Origin: Paraburkholderia bryophila | GTDB taxonomy: Bacteria; Pseudomonadota; Gammaproteobacteria; Burkholderiales; Burkholderiaceae | Direction: 5' to 3' | Assembly: GCF_013409255.1 (NCBI RefSeq) | Contig: NZ_JACCAS010000001.1 | Location: 3,906,001 to 3,970,000, forward strand | Length of the DNA: 64,000 bases | Shown here: one piece after another, positions 54,979 through 64,000 of the stretch | How positions within the stretch are numbered: the stretch's first letter is position 1 | Layout of the letters: each line of letters opens with the position of its first letter | Made by a program: the position numbers and the translations under genes | Notes under the pieces: generated by a model | Databases searched by the model: none | Seen by the model: only the letters and a program-made list of their open reading frames with translations | Told to the model about the DNA's origin: nothing

Positions 54979-56145
54979 GTGACCCAATCCGATCCCGACT
55001 TCGACTCCGTTCCTGAATTTCCCGTCGCCCCGCCGGCGCCCCGCAAAGGGCGCGGCGCGGTGACGAACCTGCAGGGCCGCTACGAAGTCGACCAGCGCGA
55101 AGCGGTCGACGACGGCTGGCTAGCGGTTTCGGTCTCGGAAGACGGTGACGACGACGGCGAGCCCAAGGTGTTGCGCACGCAGGTGTTCGAGGAGCGGGCC
55201 AAAACCATCCTCACGCGCAATGCGTCGCCGGATATTCCGTTCAGCGTGTCGTTGAATCCGTATCGCGGTTGCGAGCATGGCTGCATCTACTGTTTCGCGC
55301 GGCCCACGCATAGTTATTTGGGCTTGTCGCCGGGGCTCGATTTCGAAAGCCGGATCTACGCGAAGATCAACGCGCCGGAACTGCTCGAGCGCGAATTGTC
55401 GAAGAAGTCTTACGTGCCGGAGCCGATCGCGCTTGGCGTGAATACGGACGCGTGGCAGCCCGTTGAGCGTGATTTGCGCATCACGCGGCGGGTTATCGAG
55501 GTGCTCAGCGAGCGTAACCATCCGTTCGCGGCGATCACCAAATCGTCGCTGATCGAACGCGATATCGATCTGCTCGCGCCCATGGCGGCGCGCGGTCAAT
55601 TCATGGCCGCTATCACCATCACCACGCTTGACTCGGAGATCGCGCGCACGCTCGAACCACGCGGGGCCACGCCGTCGCGGCGGCTGCGCGCCATCCGCAC
55701 GTTGAGCGAGGCGGGGATTCCGGTCGGCGTGAGCATCGCGCCGGTCATTCCGTTCGTCACGGAACCGGACATGGAGCGTGTGCTGGAGGCGTGTGCGGAA
55801 GCGGGCGCGAGCAACGCGAGCTATATCGTGTTGCGTCTGCCGTGGGAGGTCGCGCCGCTATTCAAGGACTGGCTCGCGGCGCATTTCCCCGATCGCGCCG
55901 ACAGGGTCATGAGCCGCGTGCGCGATATGCGCGGCGGCAAGGATTACGACGCGAATTTCGCCACCCGCATGAAGGGCGAAGGTTTGTGGGCGGACCTGCT
56001 CAAGCAGCGATTCCACAAGGCGGTGCGTCGCTTGGGACTAAACCGGCGCGATCACGGCATTCTGGATATGTCGCACTTCCGGCAGGTCGCGCCGACGCTT
56101 GCTGAACCGTCAGCGCGGGCTAATCCTCAACTGGATCTTTTTTAG
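54979..56145 (+). CDS. PA0069-family radical SAM protein
   Basis: 388 residues. The 4Fe-4S site is GCEHGCIYC (CX3CX2C), near residue 95. Resembles spore photoproduct lyase-like proteins and PA0069 of Pseudomonas, whose function is not known. The N-terminus is acidic and variable; the C-terminus ends ANPQLDLF, resembling a beta-clamp binding motif (QxxLF). Begins with GTG at 54979. A LexA-type box lies just upstream and suggests SOS induction. Confidence 0.9.
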   Translation: MTQSDPDFDSVPEFPVAPPAPRKGRGAVTNLQGRYEVDQREAVDDGWLAVSVSEDGDDDGEPKVLRTQVFEERAKTILTRNASPDIPFSVSLNPYRGCEHGCIYCFARPTHSYLGLSPGLDFESRIYAKINAPELLERELSKKSYVPEPIALGVNTDAWQPVERDLRITRRVIEVLSERNHPFAAITKSSLIERDIDLLAPMAARGQFMAAITITTLDSEIARTLEPRGATPSRRLRAIRTLSEAGIPVGVSIAPVIPFVTEPDMERVLEACAEAGASNASYIVLRLPWEVAPLFKDWLAAHFPDRADRVMSRVRDMRGGKDYDANFATRMKGEGLWADLLKQRFHKAVRRLGLNRRDHGILDMSHFRQVAPTLAEPSARANPQLDLF

Positions 56146-56168
56146 CGCCGCGCGCGACCGAAGGGCGA

Positions 56169-56636
56169 TTACTGGGACAGCGCCTTGGCCGCTTGCACCT
56201 GACCTTCGAAATAGGTCTGGAATGAGATGGCGAGACCGCTCATCAGCAAAAATGCGCCGATCAGCAGCGAAAAGATCACGATGAAGATCACCGTCCAACC
56301 GGAGCGGCTTTGGCGCTGGGTTTGCGCGTTGAATTGCGCGTCCCACTTTTCATCCGGCCGCAGCCCGTAGACGATCGCGGCGAGAAACGCGGAGAGCAGC
56401 GAAACGGCGCCGAAAAACGCCAGTACCCAGCCGAGCATCGAGGCGCGCTCGCTTGCCACTAGCAGCATCGCGCCCGGAATGCCGATCAGCATGCCGATCA
56501 GATGCGCCCAGCCGTAAATGTCGCGCGTGCCATAAAGATAGAAGCGGTGGGCGCCGAGGCTGCCGAAGAAGAAGGCCAGCGCGGCGGTAATCGTCTTGGA
56601 TCTGAAGCGCGGGGAAGCCGAAGCAAGGGTGGACAT
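56169..56636 (-). CDS. TM2-domain / NINE family membrane protein
   Basis: 155 residues with a TM2 domain: two hydrophobic segments separated by GSLGAHRFYLYGTRDIYGW (residues 25-43), then two more helices (about 60-90 and 112-140). Function unknown; membrane-located. It lies convergent to and 23 bases from the radical SAM gene. Confidence 0.87.
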   Translation of the reverse strand: MSTLASASPRFRSKTITAALAFFFGSLGAHRFYLYGTRDIYGWAHLIGMLIGIPGAMLLVASERASMLGWVLAFFGAVSLLSAFLAAIVYGLRPDEKWDAQFNAQTQRQSRSGWTVIFIVIFSLLIGAFLLMSGLAISFQTYFEGQVQAAKALSQ

Positions 56637-56911
56637 GTAGGCGAGGTCGGAGTGGCGGGCGGTAGCGAGCAGTAGCTGGCGGTCGAACGGTGCGGCGCGC
56701 CGAAGGGCGCGAACCGACGCGCATTCTACGCCCGCCCGGTAGCGGCGGTCACGTGATGGCCGGGCGCGGGCGGGATTGCCGCGCGCAGCGGCGGGTGTTG
56801 GCGGTGCCCACTTGCGCTGGTTCGGACGGGCTTGTTTAAGGTGAGAGTATTCGTGCGGTGCCTTCGGACGGGGTCATAGTCTGCTTCGTGCGTTCGCCGG
56901 CGCCGCATGGT

Positions 56912-58108
56912 TCAGGACGCCGGCCCTGAATAAGTCACGCGATAGACCGCGCCGGCATAATCGTCGCTGATCAGAAGCGAACCGTCGGGCATCGGCAGCA
57001 CGTCGGCCGGGCGGCCCCACACCGCTTCTCCGGGCTGAAGCCAGCCTTCGGCAAAGACTTCCTGATGAGCGTTGCGGCCGTCCGGGTCGGTGATGACTCG
57101 CACCACGCGGTAACCGACCTTCTTGCTGCGATTCCACGAACCGTGCTCGGCAATGAAAATTGTGTCCCGATACGCGGCGGGAAACATCGAACCGTTATAG
57201 AAGCGCATGCCGAGCGAGGCGACGTGAGCGCCCAGCTTGACCACCGGCGGCGTGAACGCGCTGCACGGATGGTCTTTGCCGAATTCGGGATCGGACGTGT
57301 CGCCGCCATGGCAATAAGGAAAGCCGAAGTCCATGCCGACTCGCGGCGCGCGGTTCAGCTTGTCGTCCGGTACGTCGTCGCCCATCAGATCGCGGCCGTT
57401 GTCGGTGAACCACAGCTCATGCGTCGCCGGATGCCATGCGAAACCAACCGAGTTGCGGATGCCGCGCGCGATGACCTCGTAATGGCTGCCGTCCGGGTTC
57501 ATGCGGGCAATCAGCCCATACCGGTCGCGATCCTTCAGGCACACGTTGCAGGGCGCGCCCTGCGGCACATACAGCTTGCCGTCCGGCCCGAACGCGATGA
57601 ATTTCCAGCCGTGATGCGTTTCCGTTGGCAGGGAGTCGGTGATCACAACCGGCTTGGGCGGATCGTTCAGATGACTGTCGATCGCGTCGTAGCGCAAGAT
57701 TTTCGACACCGCGGACACATACAGCGCACCTTCTCGCCAGGCCACGCCCGCCGGCATTTCCAGGCCCGAAGCGATCACATGCCGGGCCGTCATGTGGCCG
57801 TTCTGCAATTCGAGCGCGTAGACGTGGCCGTCGAGGCTGCCTATATAGAGAATGCCTTGCGGCGACAGCGCCATGGCTCGCGCGCTCGGCACCGCGTCCG
57901 ACAGAACCTCGATATGGAAGCCCGGCGGCAGTTTGATCTGCTCGACCGGTAACGCGGCGAGGGCGGCGAAGGCCTGTCCGGCGAGCAACAAGCCTGCAAC
58001 GGCACGCACGGTGCTTCGACGACGCAAGGCGCGCGCCAACAAACCGGCAAACCACACGCGAATGGCAAAAAATGCAGGCAAAAGCGCAATCGGCGGCAGG
58101 AGTTTCAC
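56912..58108 (-). CDS. PQQ-dependent sugar dehydrogenase / sorbosone dehydrogenase-like protein
   Basis: 398-residue exported beta-propeller protein. A membrane anchor or signal segment (about 1-50), then propeller blades including HHGWKFIAFGPDGKLYVPQG, NSVGFAWHPATHELWFTDNGRDLMGDDVPDDKLN and EHGSWNRSKKVGYRVVRV, the family signature. It likely oxidises an aldose with soluble PQQ in the periplasm. Cys residues occur in VCLKDRD and PCSAF. Stands alone. Confidence 0.9.
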   Translation of the reverse strand: MKLLPPIALLPAFFAIRVWFAGLLARALRRRSTVRAVAGLLLAGQAFAALAALPVEQIKLPPGFHIEVLSDAVPSARAMALSPQGILYIGSLDGHVYALELQNGHMTARHVIASGLEMPAGVAWREGALYVSAVSKILRYDAIDSHLNDPPKPVVITDSLPTETHHGWKFIAFGPDGKLYVPQGAPCNVCLKDRDRYGLIARMNPDGSHYEVIARGIRNSVGFAWHPATHELWFTDNGRDLMGDDVPDDKLNRAPRVGMDFGFPYCHGGDTSDPEFGKDHPCSAFTPPVVKLGAHVASLGMRFYNGSMFPAAYRDTIFIAEHGSWNRSKKVGYRVVRVITDPDGRNAHQEVFAEGWLQPGEAVWGRPADVLPMPDGSLLISDDYAGAVYRVTYSGPAS

Positions 58109-58206
58109 GGGCGCTCCGTCAGGTAATTCGGGCGTTTCAGCGGAGTCCGAGGGCCATTTCCGGATGGGCGGCGCAACCTCGTTCCTCAGTTTATCCCCGT
58201 AAGTGT

Positions 58207-58235
58207 TTGTTATGGCGTCGGTTTCCCGCTATAAT
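58207..58235 (+). promoter_or_regulatory. Sigma-70 promoter of rpsP operon
   Basis: TTGTTA (58207-58212) and TATAAT (58230-58235) are separated by exactly 17 bases. It lies 46 bases before the rpsP start and is the clearest housekeeping promoter in the window. Confidence 0.85.
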
Positions 58236-58280
58236 CGCGTGTTTCAGTCGTTCCGAACCCCGGTTTTCAAGGATTCTAGT

Positions 58281-58535
58281 ATGGTCATCATCCGCTTGGC
58301 TCGTGGCGGCTCCAAGAAGCGCCCGTTCTACAACATCGTCGCAACCGATTCGCGTAACCGTCGTGACGGCCGCTTTATCGAGCGCGTTGGTTTCTACAAC
58401 CCGGTCGCTACGAAGGGTGAGTCGCTGCGTATCGCTCAAGATCGCCTGACGTACTGGCAAGGTGTTGGCGCGCAACTGTCGCCGACCGTCGAGCGTCTCG
58501 TGAAAGAAGCGCAAAAGGCGCAGCCGGCTGCTTAA
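58281..58535 (+). CDS. rpsP: 30S ribosomal protein S16
   Basis: 84 residues with the S16 signature at the N-terminus ([25 protein letters not shown]). ATG at 58281 chosen to fit this N-terminus, just after CAAGGATTCTAGT. First gene of rpsP-rimM-trmD-rplS. Confidence 0.98.
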   Translation: MVIIRLARGGSKKRPFYNIVATDSRNRRDGRFIERVGFYNPVATKGESLRIAQDRLTYWQGVGAQLSPTVERLVKEAQKAQPAA

Positions 58536-58655
58536 TGGTAGCTAGCATGTGTGTCGTCGTCGGTTCGGCCGGCGGCTCGCGCAGTCTGTGTGAGCAGTCC
58601 GATGCGCAAAGTGTTTTGCTGAAACAGGCGTCGAAGTTAGCAGCGAGGTTCAATC

Positions 58656-59381
58656 ATGTCTGAGCGTGATTCCGGCAGTTCAGGTCGCGCCAAGGCAACT
58701 TCGCGCGCCAAGACGTCTGATCAGGCGCCGTTCGGTGCATTCGTCCGCAAGCCGGTCGAAAAATCCGAAGGCAAGGCGAAAGCCGATGTCGTACCCGTTG
58801 CTTCTGGTGCTGCAGAAATGCGCCCGGAAACGGCGGAAAGCTGGCCGGCCGATGTGGTCGAGGTCGGCAAAATCGTCGATGCTTACGGCCTCAAAGGCTG
58901 GGTCAAGGTAGCCGCTCACGCGGATGCCGGGCATGGCGGCGACGCTTTGCTGAGCGCGAAGCGCTGGTGGCTGATGCAAGGCCATGAGCGCAGGTCGACG
59001 CCGTCGTTGCAGGCGAAAACGCATAGCGACAGTGTGGTTGCCCAGTTGGGCGGCGTCGCTGATCGTGACGTGGCGCTGGCAATGCGCGGTACACGCATCT
59101 ATATCAGCCGCAGCGAATTTCCGGCTCTCGAAGCCGACGAATTCTACTGGGTCGACCTGCTCGGCCTGGATGTGGTGAACGTTGCTGGGGTCCACCTCGG
59201 CAAGGTTGCAGACATGATCGACAACGGCGCGCACTCGGTGTTGCGTATCGAATATCCGGCTACCGACAAAAGCGGCAAGCCGGTTACCGGTGAGCGCTTG
59301 ATCCCGTTCGTCGGCGTCTTTGTCAAAACAGTGGACCAGACGGCCGGGCTGATTACCGTCGACTGGGAAGCTGATTACTAA
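58656..59381 (+). CDS. rimM: 16S rRNA processing protein RimM
   Basis: 241 residues. Residues about 60-240 form the usual RimM with the first domain [19 protein letters not shown] and the PRC-barrel domain [23 protein letters not shown]. The first roughly 60 residues are a polar, basic low-complexity extension ([14 protein letters not shown]) not found in the shorter E. coli protein. It helps 30S maturation with ribosomal proteins around S19. Located between rpsP and trmD. Confidence 0.95.
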   Translation: MSERDSGSSGRAKATSRAKTSDQAPFGAFVRKPVEKSEGKAKADVVPVASGAAEMRPETAESWPADVVEVGKIVDAYGLKGWVKVAAHADAGHGGDALLSAKRWWLMQGHERRSTPSLQAKTHSDSVVAQLGGVADRDVALAMRGTRIYISRSEFPALEADEFYWVDLLGLDVVNVAGVHLGKVADMIDNGAHSVLRIEYPATDKSGKPVTGERLIPFVGVFVKTVDQTAGLITVDWEADY

Positions 59382-59405
59382 ATCATTCGCTGAACGGAGA
59401 GAGCG

Positions 59406-60173
59406 ATGCAGTTCGATGTCGTCACGCTCTTTCCCGACATGTTTCGCGCGCTGACCGACTGGGGTATCACCAGCCGGGCGGCGAAGCAGGAGCGCTACGG
59501 GTTGCGTACGTGGAATCCGCGCGATTTCACGACCGACAACTACCGCACGATCGACCATCGCCCATACGGCGGCGGCCCCGGCATGGTTATGCTGGCCAAA
59601 CCGCTCGAAGACGCGATCGGCGCGGCGAAAGCTGCGCAGGCGGAGCAGGGTATTGGCGCACCGCGTGTCGTGATGATGTCACCGCAAGGCGCTACGCTGA
59701 ATCACGACCGTGTCATGCAGTTCGCTGCCGAGCCCGGTCTGATTCTCTTGTGCGGGCGTTACGAAGCGATCGATCAGCGTTTGCTCGACCGTGTCGTCGA
59801 CGAAGAAGTCAGCCTTGGCGACTTCGTGCTGTCGGGCGGTGAATTGCCCGCCATGGCGTTGATGGATGCCGTGGTGCGTCAGTTGCCCGGCGTGCTCAAC
59901 GACTCGCAGTCGGCGGTGCAGGACAGTTTCGTCGATGTGCTGCTGGATTGTCCGCATTACACGCGTCCCGAAGAATACGACGGCGTGCGTGTACCCGATG
60001 TGCTGCTCGGCGGCCATCATGCGGAAATCGAGGCGTGGCGTCGGCGCGAAGCGTTGCGCAATACGCGGAACAAGCGGCCCGATCTGATCGTGAAGGCCAG
60101 AAAGAACAAGATGTTGAGCCGTGCCGACGAGGCATGGCTTACGAGTCTCGCGAAGGAAGAGTCGAAGGCGTAA
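59406..60173 (+). CDS. trmD: tRNA (guanine37-N1)-methyltransferase
   Basis: 255-residue SPOUT methyltransferase that methylates G37 of tRNAs to prevent frameshifting. The deep trefoil knot segment is [14 protein letters not shown] and [14 protein letters not shown], with the N-terminus [19 protein letters not shown] and [10 protein letters not shown]. Starts 25 bases after rimM, with GGAGAGAG before the ATG. Confidence 0.97.
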   Translation: MQFDVVTLFPDMFRALTDWGITSRAAKQERYGLRTWNPRDFTTDNYRTIDHRPYGGGPGMVMLAKPLEDAIGAAKAAQAEQGIGAPRVVMMSPQGATLNHDRVMQFAAEPGLILLCGRYEAIDQRLLDRVVDEEVSLGDFVLSGGELPAMALMDAVVRQLPGVLNDSQSAVQDSFVDVLLDCPHYTRPEEYDGVRVPDVLLGGHHAEIEAWRRREALRNTRNKRPDLIVKARKNKMLSRADEAWLTSLAKEESKA

Positions 60174-60330
60174 AGCCCGCGGTCTTTCGAGCGGACATTA
60201 GGCGGCGCCGCACATGCGTGTACGGCGCCAGATGTGAACCCATCCTCTATCGGGGCCGTAGCGGAGCGTAACAAGGCAACTTGGCGCGAAGCAGGTACGA
60301 ACGCCGACAAGATGGACCTAGGAGTCAGTG

Positions 60331-60717
60331 ATGAATCTGATTGCAATACTCGAGCAGGAAGAAATTGGCCGCGCCCTCGGCGAGAAGACTATCCCCGCAT
60401 TCGCCCCCGGCGATACGGTGATCGTCAGCGTGAACGTGGTCGAAGGTACGCGTAAGCGTGTTCAGGCTTACGAAGGCGTCGTGATCGCCAAGCGTAACCG
60501 TGGTCTGAATTCGTCGTTCATCGTCCGTAAGATTTCGTCGGGCGAAGGCGTCGAGCGTACGTTCCAGACGTACTCGCCGCTGCTGGCAAGCATCGTCGTG
60601 AAGCGTCGTGGCGACGTGCGTCGTGCGAAGCTGTACTACCTGCGCGACCGTTCGGGCAAGTCGGCCCGGATCAAGGAAAAGCTGGTCTCGAAAGACCGCG
60701 CTGCTTCCCAAGCGTAA
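60331..60717 (+). CDS. rplS: 50S ribosomal protein L19
   Basis: 128 residues with the L19 segments [33 protein letters not shown] and [23 protein letters not shown] precedes ATG 60331; a GTG one codon before is less likely. Last gene of the ribosomal operon, with its own terminator. Confidence 0.98.
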   Translation: MNLIAILEQEEIGRALGEKTIPAFAPGDTVIVSVNVVEGTRKRVQAYEGVVIAKRNRGLNSSFIVRKISSGEGVERTFQTYSPLLASIVVKRRGDVRRAKLYYLRDRSGKSARIKEKLVSKDRAASQA

Positions 60718-60730
60718 ATGCTGTAAGAAA

Positions 60731-60756
60731 AAGCACCCCTCGCGGGTGCTTTTTTG
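60731..60756 (+). terminator. Rho-independent terminator of rplS operon
   Basis: Stem AAGCACCC / GGGTGCTT with loop CTCGC, followed by TTTTTT. Confidence 0.93.
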
Positions 60757-60808
60757 TTTGCCAGGTCAAAATAGCGGCACGTCCCCTTCCGCCTATTCGA
60801 GAGACCCG

Positions 60809-61534
60809 TTGATCCGCCCCGTCTTTGAGCCCGAAACCTTGCCTGTCGTCGCGACAGGCGCCGATCTGCCGCCGGTGGCCGGCGGGCGTCTCACGCCCGA
60901 CGGCTTGCGCGCACGGTTCGAGCAGCGTCTTTCGTGGGCGCCCGAGCCGATCATCGAAGCGCCCTGGCGCGATACGCACGTCGATCCCCGCGTTGCCGCG
61001 GTGTTGGTGCCGCTGGTGGTTCGCGAGCACGGCCTCACCGTGTTGTTGACCCAGCGTGCCGACCATTTGAACGATCACGCCGGCCAGGTGAGTTTTCCGG
61101 GCGGCCGTCACGAACCTTTCGATGCCGACGCCACCGCCACTGCACTGCGCGAAGCGCAGGAAGAGGTGGGTCTTGCGCCGTCGCGTGTTGAAATTCTTGG
61201 TGCGTTGCCCGACTATCTGACGGGCACCGGATTTCGCGTGACGCCGGTCATCGGTCTGGTGCATCCGCCGTTCGCGTTGAAAGCGGATGCGCTCGAAGTC
61301 GCCGAAGTCTTCGAGGTGCCGCTCGCTTTTCTGATGGACCCCGCGAATCACGAAGAGCGCATCTTTCGCTACGAAGGCGGCGAGCGCCGTTTCTTTGCGA
61401 TGCCGTATCCGCGTGCTGCGTCGGCGGAGAAGGAGGCGGGTGACGAGAGCGACAATCCGGTCGGAGGCCACCATTTCATCTGGGGCGCGACGGCGGCCAT
61501 GCTGCGCAATTTTTATCGCTTTCTTGCGGCTTGA
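60809..61534 (+). CDS. CoA pyrophosphatase-type Nudix hydrolase
   Basis: 241 residues. The Nudix box GGRHEPFDADATATALREAQEEVGL matches GX5EX7REUXEEXGU. The preceding LNDHAGQVSFPGG is the CoA-pyrophosphatase (NUDIX_CoA, NudL-like) variant. It probably hydrolyses CoA or CoA esters to phosphopantetheine and 3',5'-ADP. TTG at 60809 is the only reasonable start near the conserved beginning; upstream frame runs back into rplS. Confidence 0.88.
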   Translation: MIRPVFEPETLPVVATGADLPPVAGGRLTPDGLRARFEQRLSWAPEPIIEAPWRDTHVDPRVAAVLVPLVVREHGLTVLLTQRADHLNDHAGQVSFPGGRHEPFDADATATALREAQEEVGLAPSRVEILGALPDYLTGTGFRVTPVIGLVHPPFALKADALEVAEVFEVPLAFLMDPANHEERIFRYEGGERRFFAMPYPRAASAEKEAGDESDNPVGGHHFIWGATAAMLRNFYRFLAA

Positions 61535-61649
61535 ATCGCCGCGGGTTGTGCACTTGTTGGGTGTTTGTCAACGTCCGGGCTCAGTGGCATCCGACCCTGT
61601 GCTATCGTTATAAAACAATCGTAAAAACTCGAAAAGCACGGCGCATCGC

Positions 61650-62588
61650 ATGACTTTTTTCTCCGTATTGCTGGCTCTGATCATTGAACAGGTGCGCGCG
61701 CTGTCGCCGAACAATCCGGTGTCCGCGCTGCTTCAATACCATGCGGAGTCGGCGGCGCACGGATTCGATGCCGGCAAGCCCAAGCATGGCTTGCTTGCCT
61801 GGCTCGTGGTGGTGGTGCCGTGGACGCTGGCCGTCGCGCTCGTCTACTACGTGCTCTACCACATTCACTTTGCGCTCGCGTTCCTATGGAACGTCGCGGT
61901 GCTGTACTTCACGCTCGGCTTCCGGCAGTTCAGCCATTACTTCACCGACATCCACCTTGCGTTGAATAACGACGACGTGCCGCGCGCACGTGAAATCCTG
62001 AATGAATGGACCGGGCTCGATACCGTGGACATGCCCGTCAGCGAGATCGTGCGTCATACGCTGATCCATGCGGTGGTGGCGTCGCATCGTCACGTGTTCG
62101 GGGTGTTCTTCTGGTTCCTGATTCCGGTCGGCCCGGCGGGCGCGGTGCTGTATCGCATCGCCGAATATCTGGCGCGCACGTGGGCAAGGCCGGTCGACGA
62201 TCGGACCGCTGCGTTTTCGAGCTTTGCTCAGCGTGCGTTTTTCGTGATCGACTGGGTGCCGGCGCGGCTGACGTCGCTGGGCTTTGCGATTGTCGGCAAT
62301 TTCGAAGACGCGATTTATGCATGGCGCAACCATGCGCGTCAGTGGCCGGATGCTAACGACGGCGTGTTGCTCGCGGCCGGCAGCGGTGCATTGGGCGCGC
62401 GGTTGAGCGGGCCGTTGGCGGAACCGTCCAGCCTCGACGCGCTGACAACCGGCGACGGCGGTCCGATGCAGGTCGGCGACGACTGCACGCCGCGTACGTT
62501 GCAATCGGCGGTGGGATTGGTGTGGCGTGCGGTGGTGCTGTGGATGATTCTGTTGTTGATGCTGACGATCGCGGTGTGGGTAGCTTAG
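61650..62588 (+). CDS. CobD/CbiB (AmpE-like) family membrane protein
   Basis: 312 residues with membrane segments near residues 50-90 and 150-170 and a C-terminal one (about 290-312). Family features include EQVRALSPNN and ASHRHVFGVFFWFLIPVGPAGAVLYRIAEYLA. The same core occurs in adenosylcobinamide synthase CbiB and in AmpE, a beta-lactamase regulatory protein. No cobalamin genes are nearby, so AmpE-like function is as likely; function unproven. Confidence 0.85.
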   Translation: MTFFSVLLALIIEQVRALSPNNPVSALLQYHAESAAHGFDAGKPKHGLLAWLVVVVPWTLAVALVYYVLYHIHFALAFLWNVAVLYFTLGFRQFSHYFTDIHLALNNDDVPRAREILNEWTGLDTVDMPVSEIVRHTLIHAVVASHRHVFGVFFWFLIPVGPAGAVLYRIAEYLARTWARPVDDRTAAFSSFAQRAFFVIDWVPARLTSLGFAIVGNFEDAIYAWRNHARQWPDANDGVLLAAGSGALGARLSGPLAEPSSLDALTTGDGGPMQVGDDCTPRTLQSAVGLVWRAVVLWMILLLMLTIAVWVA

Positions 62589-62633
62589 GACCCAACCAAG
62601 GCCACGCAAGGCGAGACCAGCGTCACGTAGGGC

Positions 62634-62663
62634 AAAAAAACCGGGCAATTGCCCGGTTTTTTT
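62634..62663. terminator. Bidirectional palindromic terminator
   Basis: A-tract, ACCGGGCAATTGCCCGGT and T-tract form a 30-base perfect palindrome between convergent units (CobD-like + and DUF2007/rsgA -). Confidence 0.93.
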
Positions 62664-62677
62664 ATGCCCTCATTCAT

Positions 62678-62998
62678 TCACCCATCCAACGGATCCCGTG
62701 CCGTCCCACACTGCCAGCACACCGTAAACTGTGCTTCGAGCATTTCACCGCACGCATGGCACCGCCACGAAGGCGACCCCGCCGCCGGTCCATGCGACGC
62801 CGCCTCGATCAACCTCCGCGCCATCGCCTCATCGCGCTCATCCACGAGCCACAGTTCAGGCGCGCACTGATCCGCCGGAATATCCCCGAGCGCGCCGTTC
62901 AGATAACGGTTGTGCAATTCGCAACGAATACCCGCGGCGTCGAGCAGATTCACCCAGTGCTGCCCAATGATCAGATTCGGCGCGCGCATCAGCCTCAT
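62678..62998 (-). CDS. DUF2007-type zinc-ribbon protein
   Basis: 106 residues. N-terminal DUF2007-like domain (LIIGQHWVNLLDAAGIRCELHN) resembling PII-like signal-transducing folds, then a C-terminal zinc ribbon (CHACGEMLEAQFTVCWQCG). Start ATG 62998, one base after the rsgA stop, so in one operon with rsgA; a second ATG at 62989 is possible. Function unknown. Confidence 0.85.
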   Translation of the reverse strand: MRLMRAPNLIIGQHWVNLLDAAGIRCELHNRYLNGALGDIPADQCAPELWLVDERDEAMARRLIEAASHGPAAGSPSWRCHACGEMLEAQFTVCWQCGTARDPLDG

Positions 62999-62999
62999 G

Positions 63000-63953
63000 T
63001 CAGCGCACGATCTGACTGGCTTCGTGCACGAGTTGCGCGTACAGCGCATGCCGTTCACGACGGATGCTGCCGTCGGCGACCGCTTCGAGAATCGCGCAGC
63101 CGGGTTCCTGCAAATGATGGCAGTTGTAGAACCGGCAATTCGCCAGCAGCGGCCTGAACTCGGGAAATGCGCGTTCGAGCCGGCCTTCGGTCAGGTGATG
63201 CAAACCGAATTCCTGGAAGCCCGGCGAGTCGATCAACACACCGCGCTTGCCGCTGCCATCGAGATCCGGCAGCGGATAAAGTCGCGTGAACGTCGTGGTA
63301 TGACGGCCGCTGTTCAACGCGGTCGAGATTTCGCGCGTGGCGACTTCGGCATCCGGAATCAGCAGATTCACCAGCGTGGATTTACCCATACCGGACTGGC
63401 CGAGCAGCAAGGTGGAATGTCCCTGCAGATGTTCGGTCAATACAGCGAGCGCCGCCTCGGGCTGCGTCCGGATCGACACTTCCACGACCGTATAGTCGAG
63501 CGCCCGATACGATTCGAGCCGCTTGCGCGCGCCCTCGAGTTCGGCGGTCACGTCGGTCTTGTTCAGCACGATCAACGGCTTCAACTCGTTCGCTTCCGCC
63601 GCGACCAGCGCGCGCCCGAGCAGGTCTTCGCTGAAACGCGGTTCGGTGGCGAGCACGATCAGCAGTTGATCGAGATTCGCCGCAAAGAGCTTCGACTTGT
63701 ACTGATCCGAGCGATACAGCAGATTGCGCCGTTCGCCGATCTCGACGATCACGCCTTGATCGGCCGACGTCATTTCGTAAATCACACGATCGCCCACCGC
63801 CACTTCGCTGCGCTTGCCGCGCGGGAAGCATTGGAGCATCGGGCTGCCGTCTTCCGGCGCAACCAGGTAGTGGCGGCCATGCGCGGCGATCACGAGGCCG
63901 CCTACGCGCGCGGCGGACGGGGCTTGCTTCGCCTTCGGGGAGCGGCCGCTCAT
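63000..63953 (-). CDS. rsgA: Ribosome small subunit-dependent GTPase A
   Basis: 317-residue circularly permuted GTPase in 30S maturation. OB fold N-terminus; then the G-motifs in permuted order: G4 VLNKTDV, G1 [13 protein letters not shown]3 IDSPGF. C-terminal zinc site [14 protein letters not shown]. The start overlaps the stop of the next gene upstream (ATGA at 63953-63950). Confidence 0.97.
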   Translation of the reverse strand: MSGRSPKAKQAPSAARVGGLVIAAHGRHYLVAPEDGSPMLQCFPRGKRSEVAVGDRVIYEMTSADQGVIVEIGERRNLLYRSDQYKSKLFAANLDQLLIVLATEPRFSEDLLGRALVAAEANELKPLIVLNKTDVTAELEGARKRLESYRALDYTVVEVSIRTQPEAALAVLTEHLQGHSTLLLGQSGMGKSTLVNLLIPDAEVATREISTALNSGRHTTTFTRLYPLPDLDGSGKRGVLIDSPGFQEFGLHHLTEGRLERAFPEFRPLLANCRFYNCHHLQEPGCAILEAVADGSIRRERHALYAQLVHEASQIVR

Positions 63954-64000
63954 GCGTGACGCAACAGTCGGTCGATCCGCTGCGACGCCGGCGGATGCGA
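63950..64000 (-). CDS. M48-family metalloprotease (C-terminal end only)
   Basis: The last 16 codons read [16 protein letters not shown] before TGA at 63952-63950. SHPPxxxRI-x-R-L is the usual end of M48 (HtpX-like) peptidases, and rsgA downstream of an M48 gene is common in Burkholderia. The rest lies beyond the window. Confidence 0.7.
   Translation of the reverse strand, partial: SHPPASQRIDRLLRHA

Noticed and set aside
1..64000. CRISPR array or phage genes
   Set aside because: No regularly spaced repeat units and no capsid, terminase or integrase proteins are present.

Overview
The window is GC-rich (about 63% by eye), tightly packed chromosomal DNA from a betaproteobacterium of the Burkholderia group, most likely Paraburkholderia. 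The reasons are the order ompA-ubiG-gph next to gyrA-serC-pheA-hisC-tyrA-aroA-cmk-rpsA-ihfB-lapAB, the soluble fds-type formate dehydrogenase, and a one-piece tmRNA whose tag reads ANDETFALAA.

Layout. 1-1409: end of an ArsR-type regulator and a His-rich cation diffusion facilitator. 1502-9771: an aromatic-hydroxylase-like FAD monooxygenase, then the molybdenum NAD-linked formate dehydrogenase operon fdsG-fdsB-fdsA-fdsD (minus strand) with a divergent ModE-like regulator. 9881-10633: two small exported proteins. 10634-17313: accessory insert, with an AT-rich spacer, an unusually small double-glycine-leader peptide gene (11195-11326, 43 codons), a perfect hairpin, an LpxL-like acyltransferase-fold protein, and a complete type I exporter made of an HlyD adaptor, a C39-peptidase ABC transporter and a TolC-like channel. 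I judge this to be the undescribed system: a short Cys-rich peptide that is cleaved and secreted, possibly after acylation.

17431-20255: ssrA, gph, ubiG, ompA on the minus strand. 20731-33147: gyrA, a DUF2059 protein, the aromatic amino acid block serC-pheA-hisC-tyrA-aroA, then cmk-rpsA-ihfB. An IS1182-type element (33240-34854) sits exactly in the ihfB terminator and has left an 18-bp palindromic duplication on each side. 35097-40255: lapA, lapB, ugd, hldA, hldD (lipopolysaccharide assembly and heptose supply). 40333-46194: a ComEA-like protein whose ribosome site lies in a hairpin, cysM, mltB, an HDAC-like deacetylase, an enoyl-CoA hydratase-like protein and a lipase-like hydrolase. 46436-54850: metNIQ methionine uptake, etfBA with an acyl-CoA dehydrogenase, and dadA with a divergent Lrp-type regulator. 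54979-58108: a radical SAM protein with a perfect LexA-type box, a TM2-domain protein and a PQQ-type sugar dehydrogenase. 58281-60717: rpsP-rimM-trmD-rplS. 60809-64000: a CoA-pyrophosphatase-type Nudix protein, a CobD/AmpE-like membrane protein, a DUF2007 protein, rsgA and the last codons of an M48-type protease.

Most of the window is core metabolism and information processing in conserved order. The accessory signals are the 10.6-17.3 kb peptide-export region and the insertion sequence. Regulatory structure stands out at 8580-8697 (fds), 11338-11372 (peptide operon), 40279-40331 (comEA leader), 54290-54312 (dadA/lrp) and 54889-54923 (SOS box).
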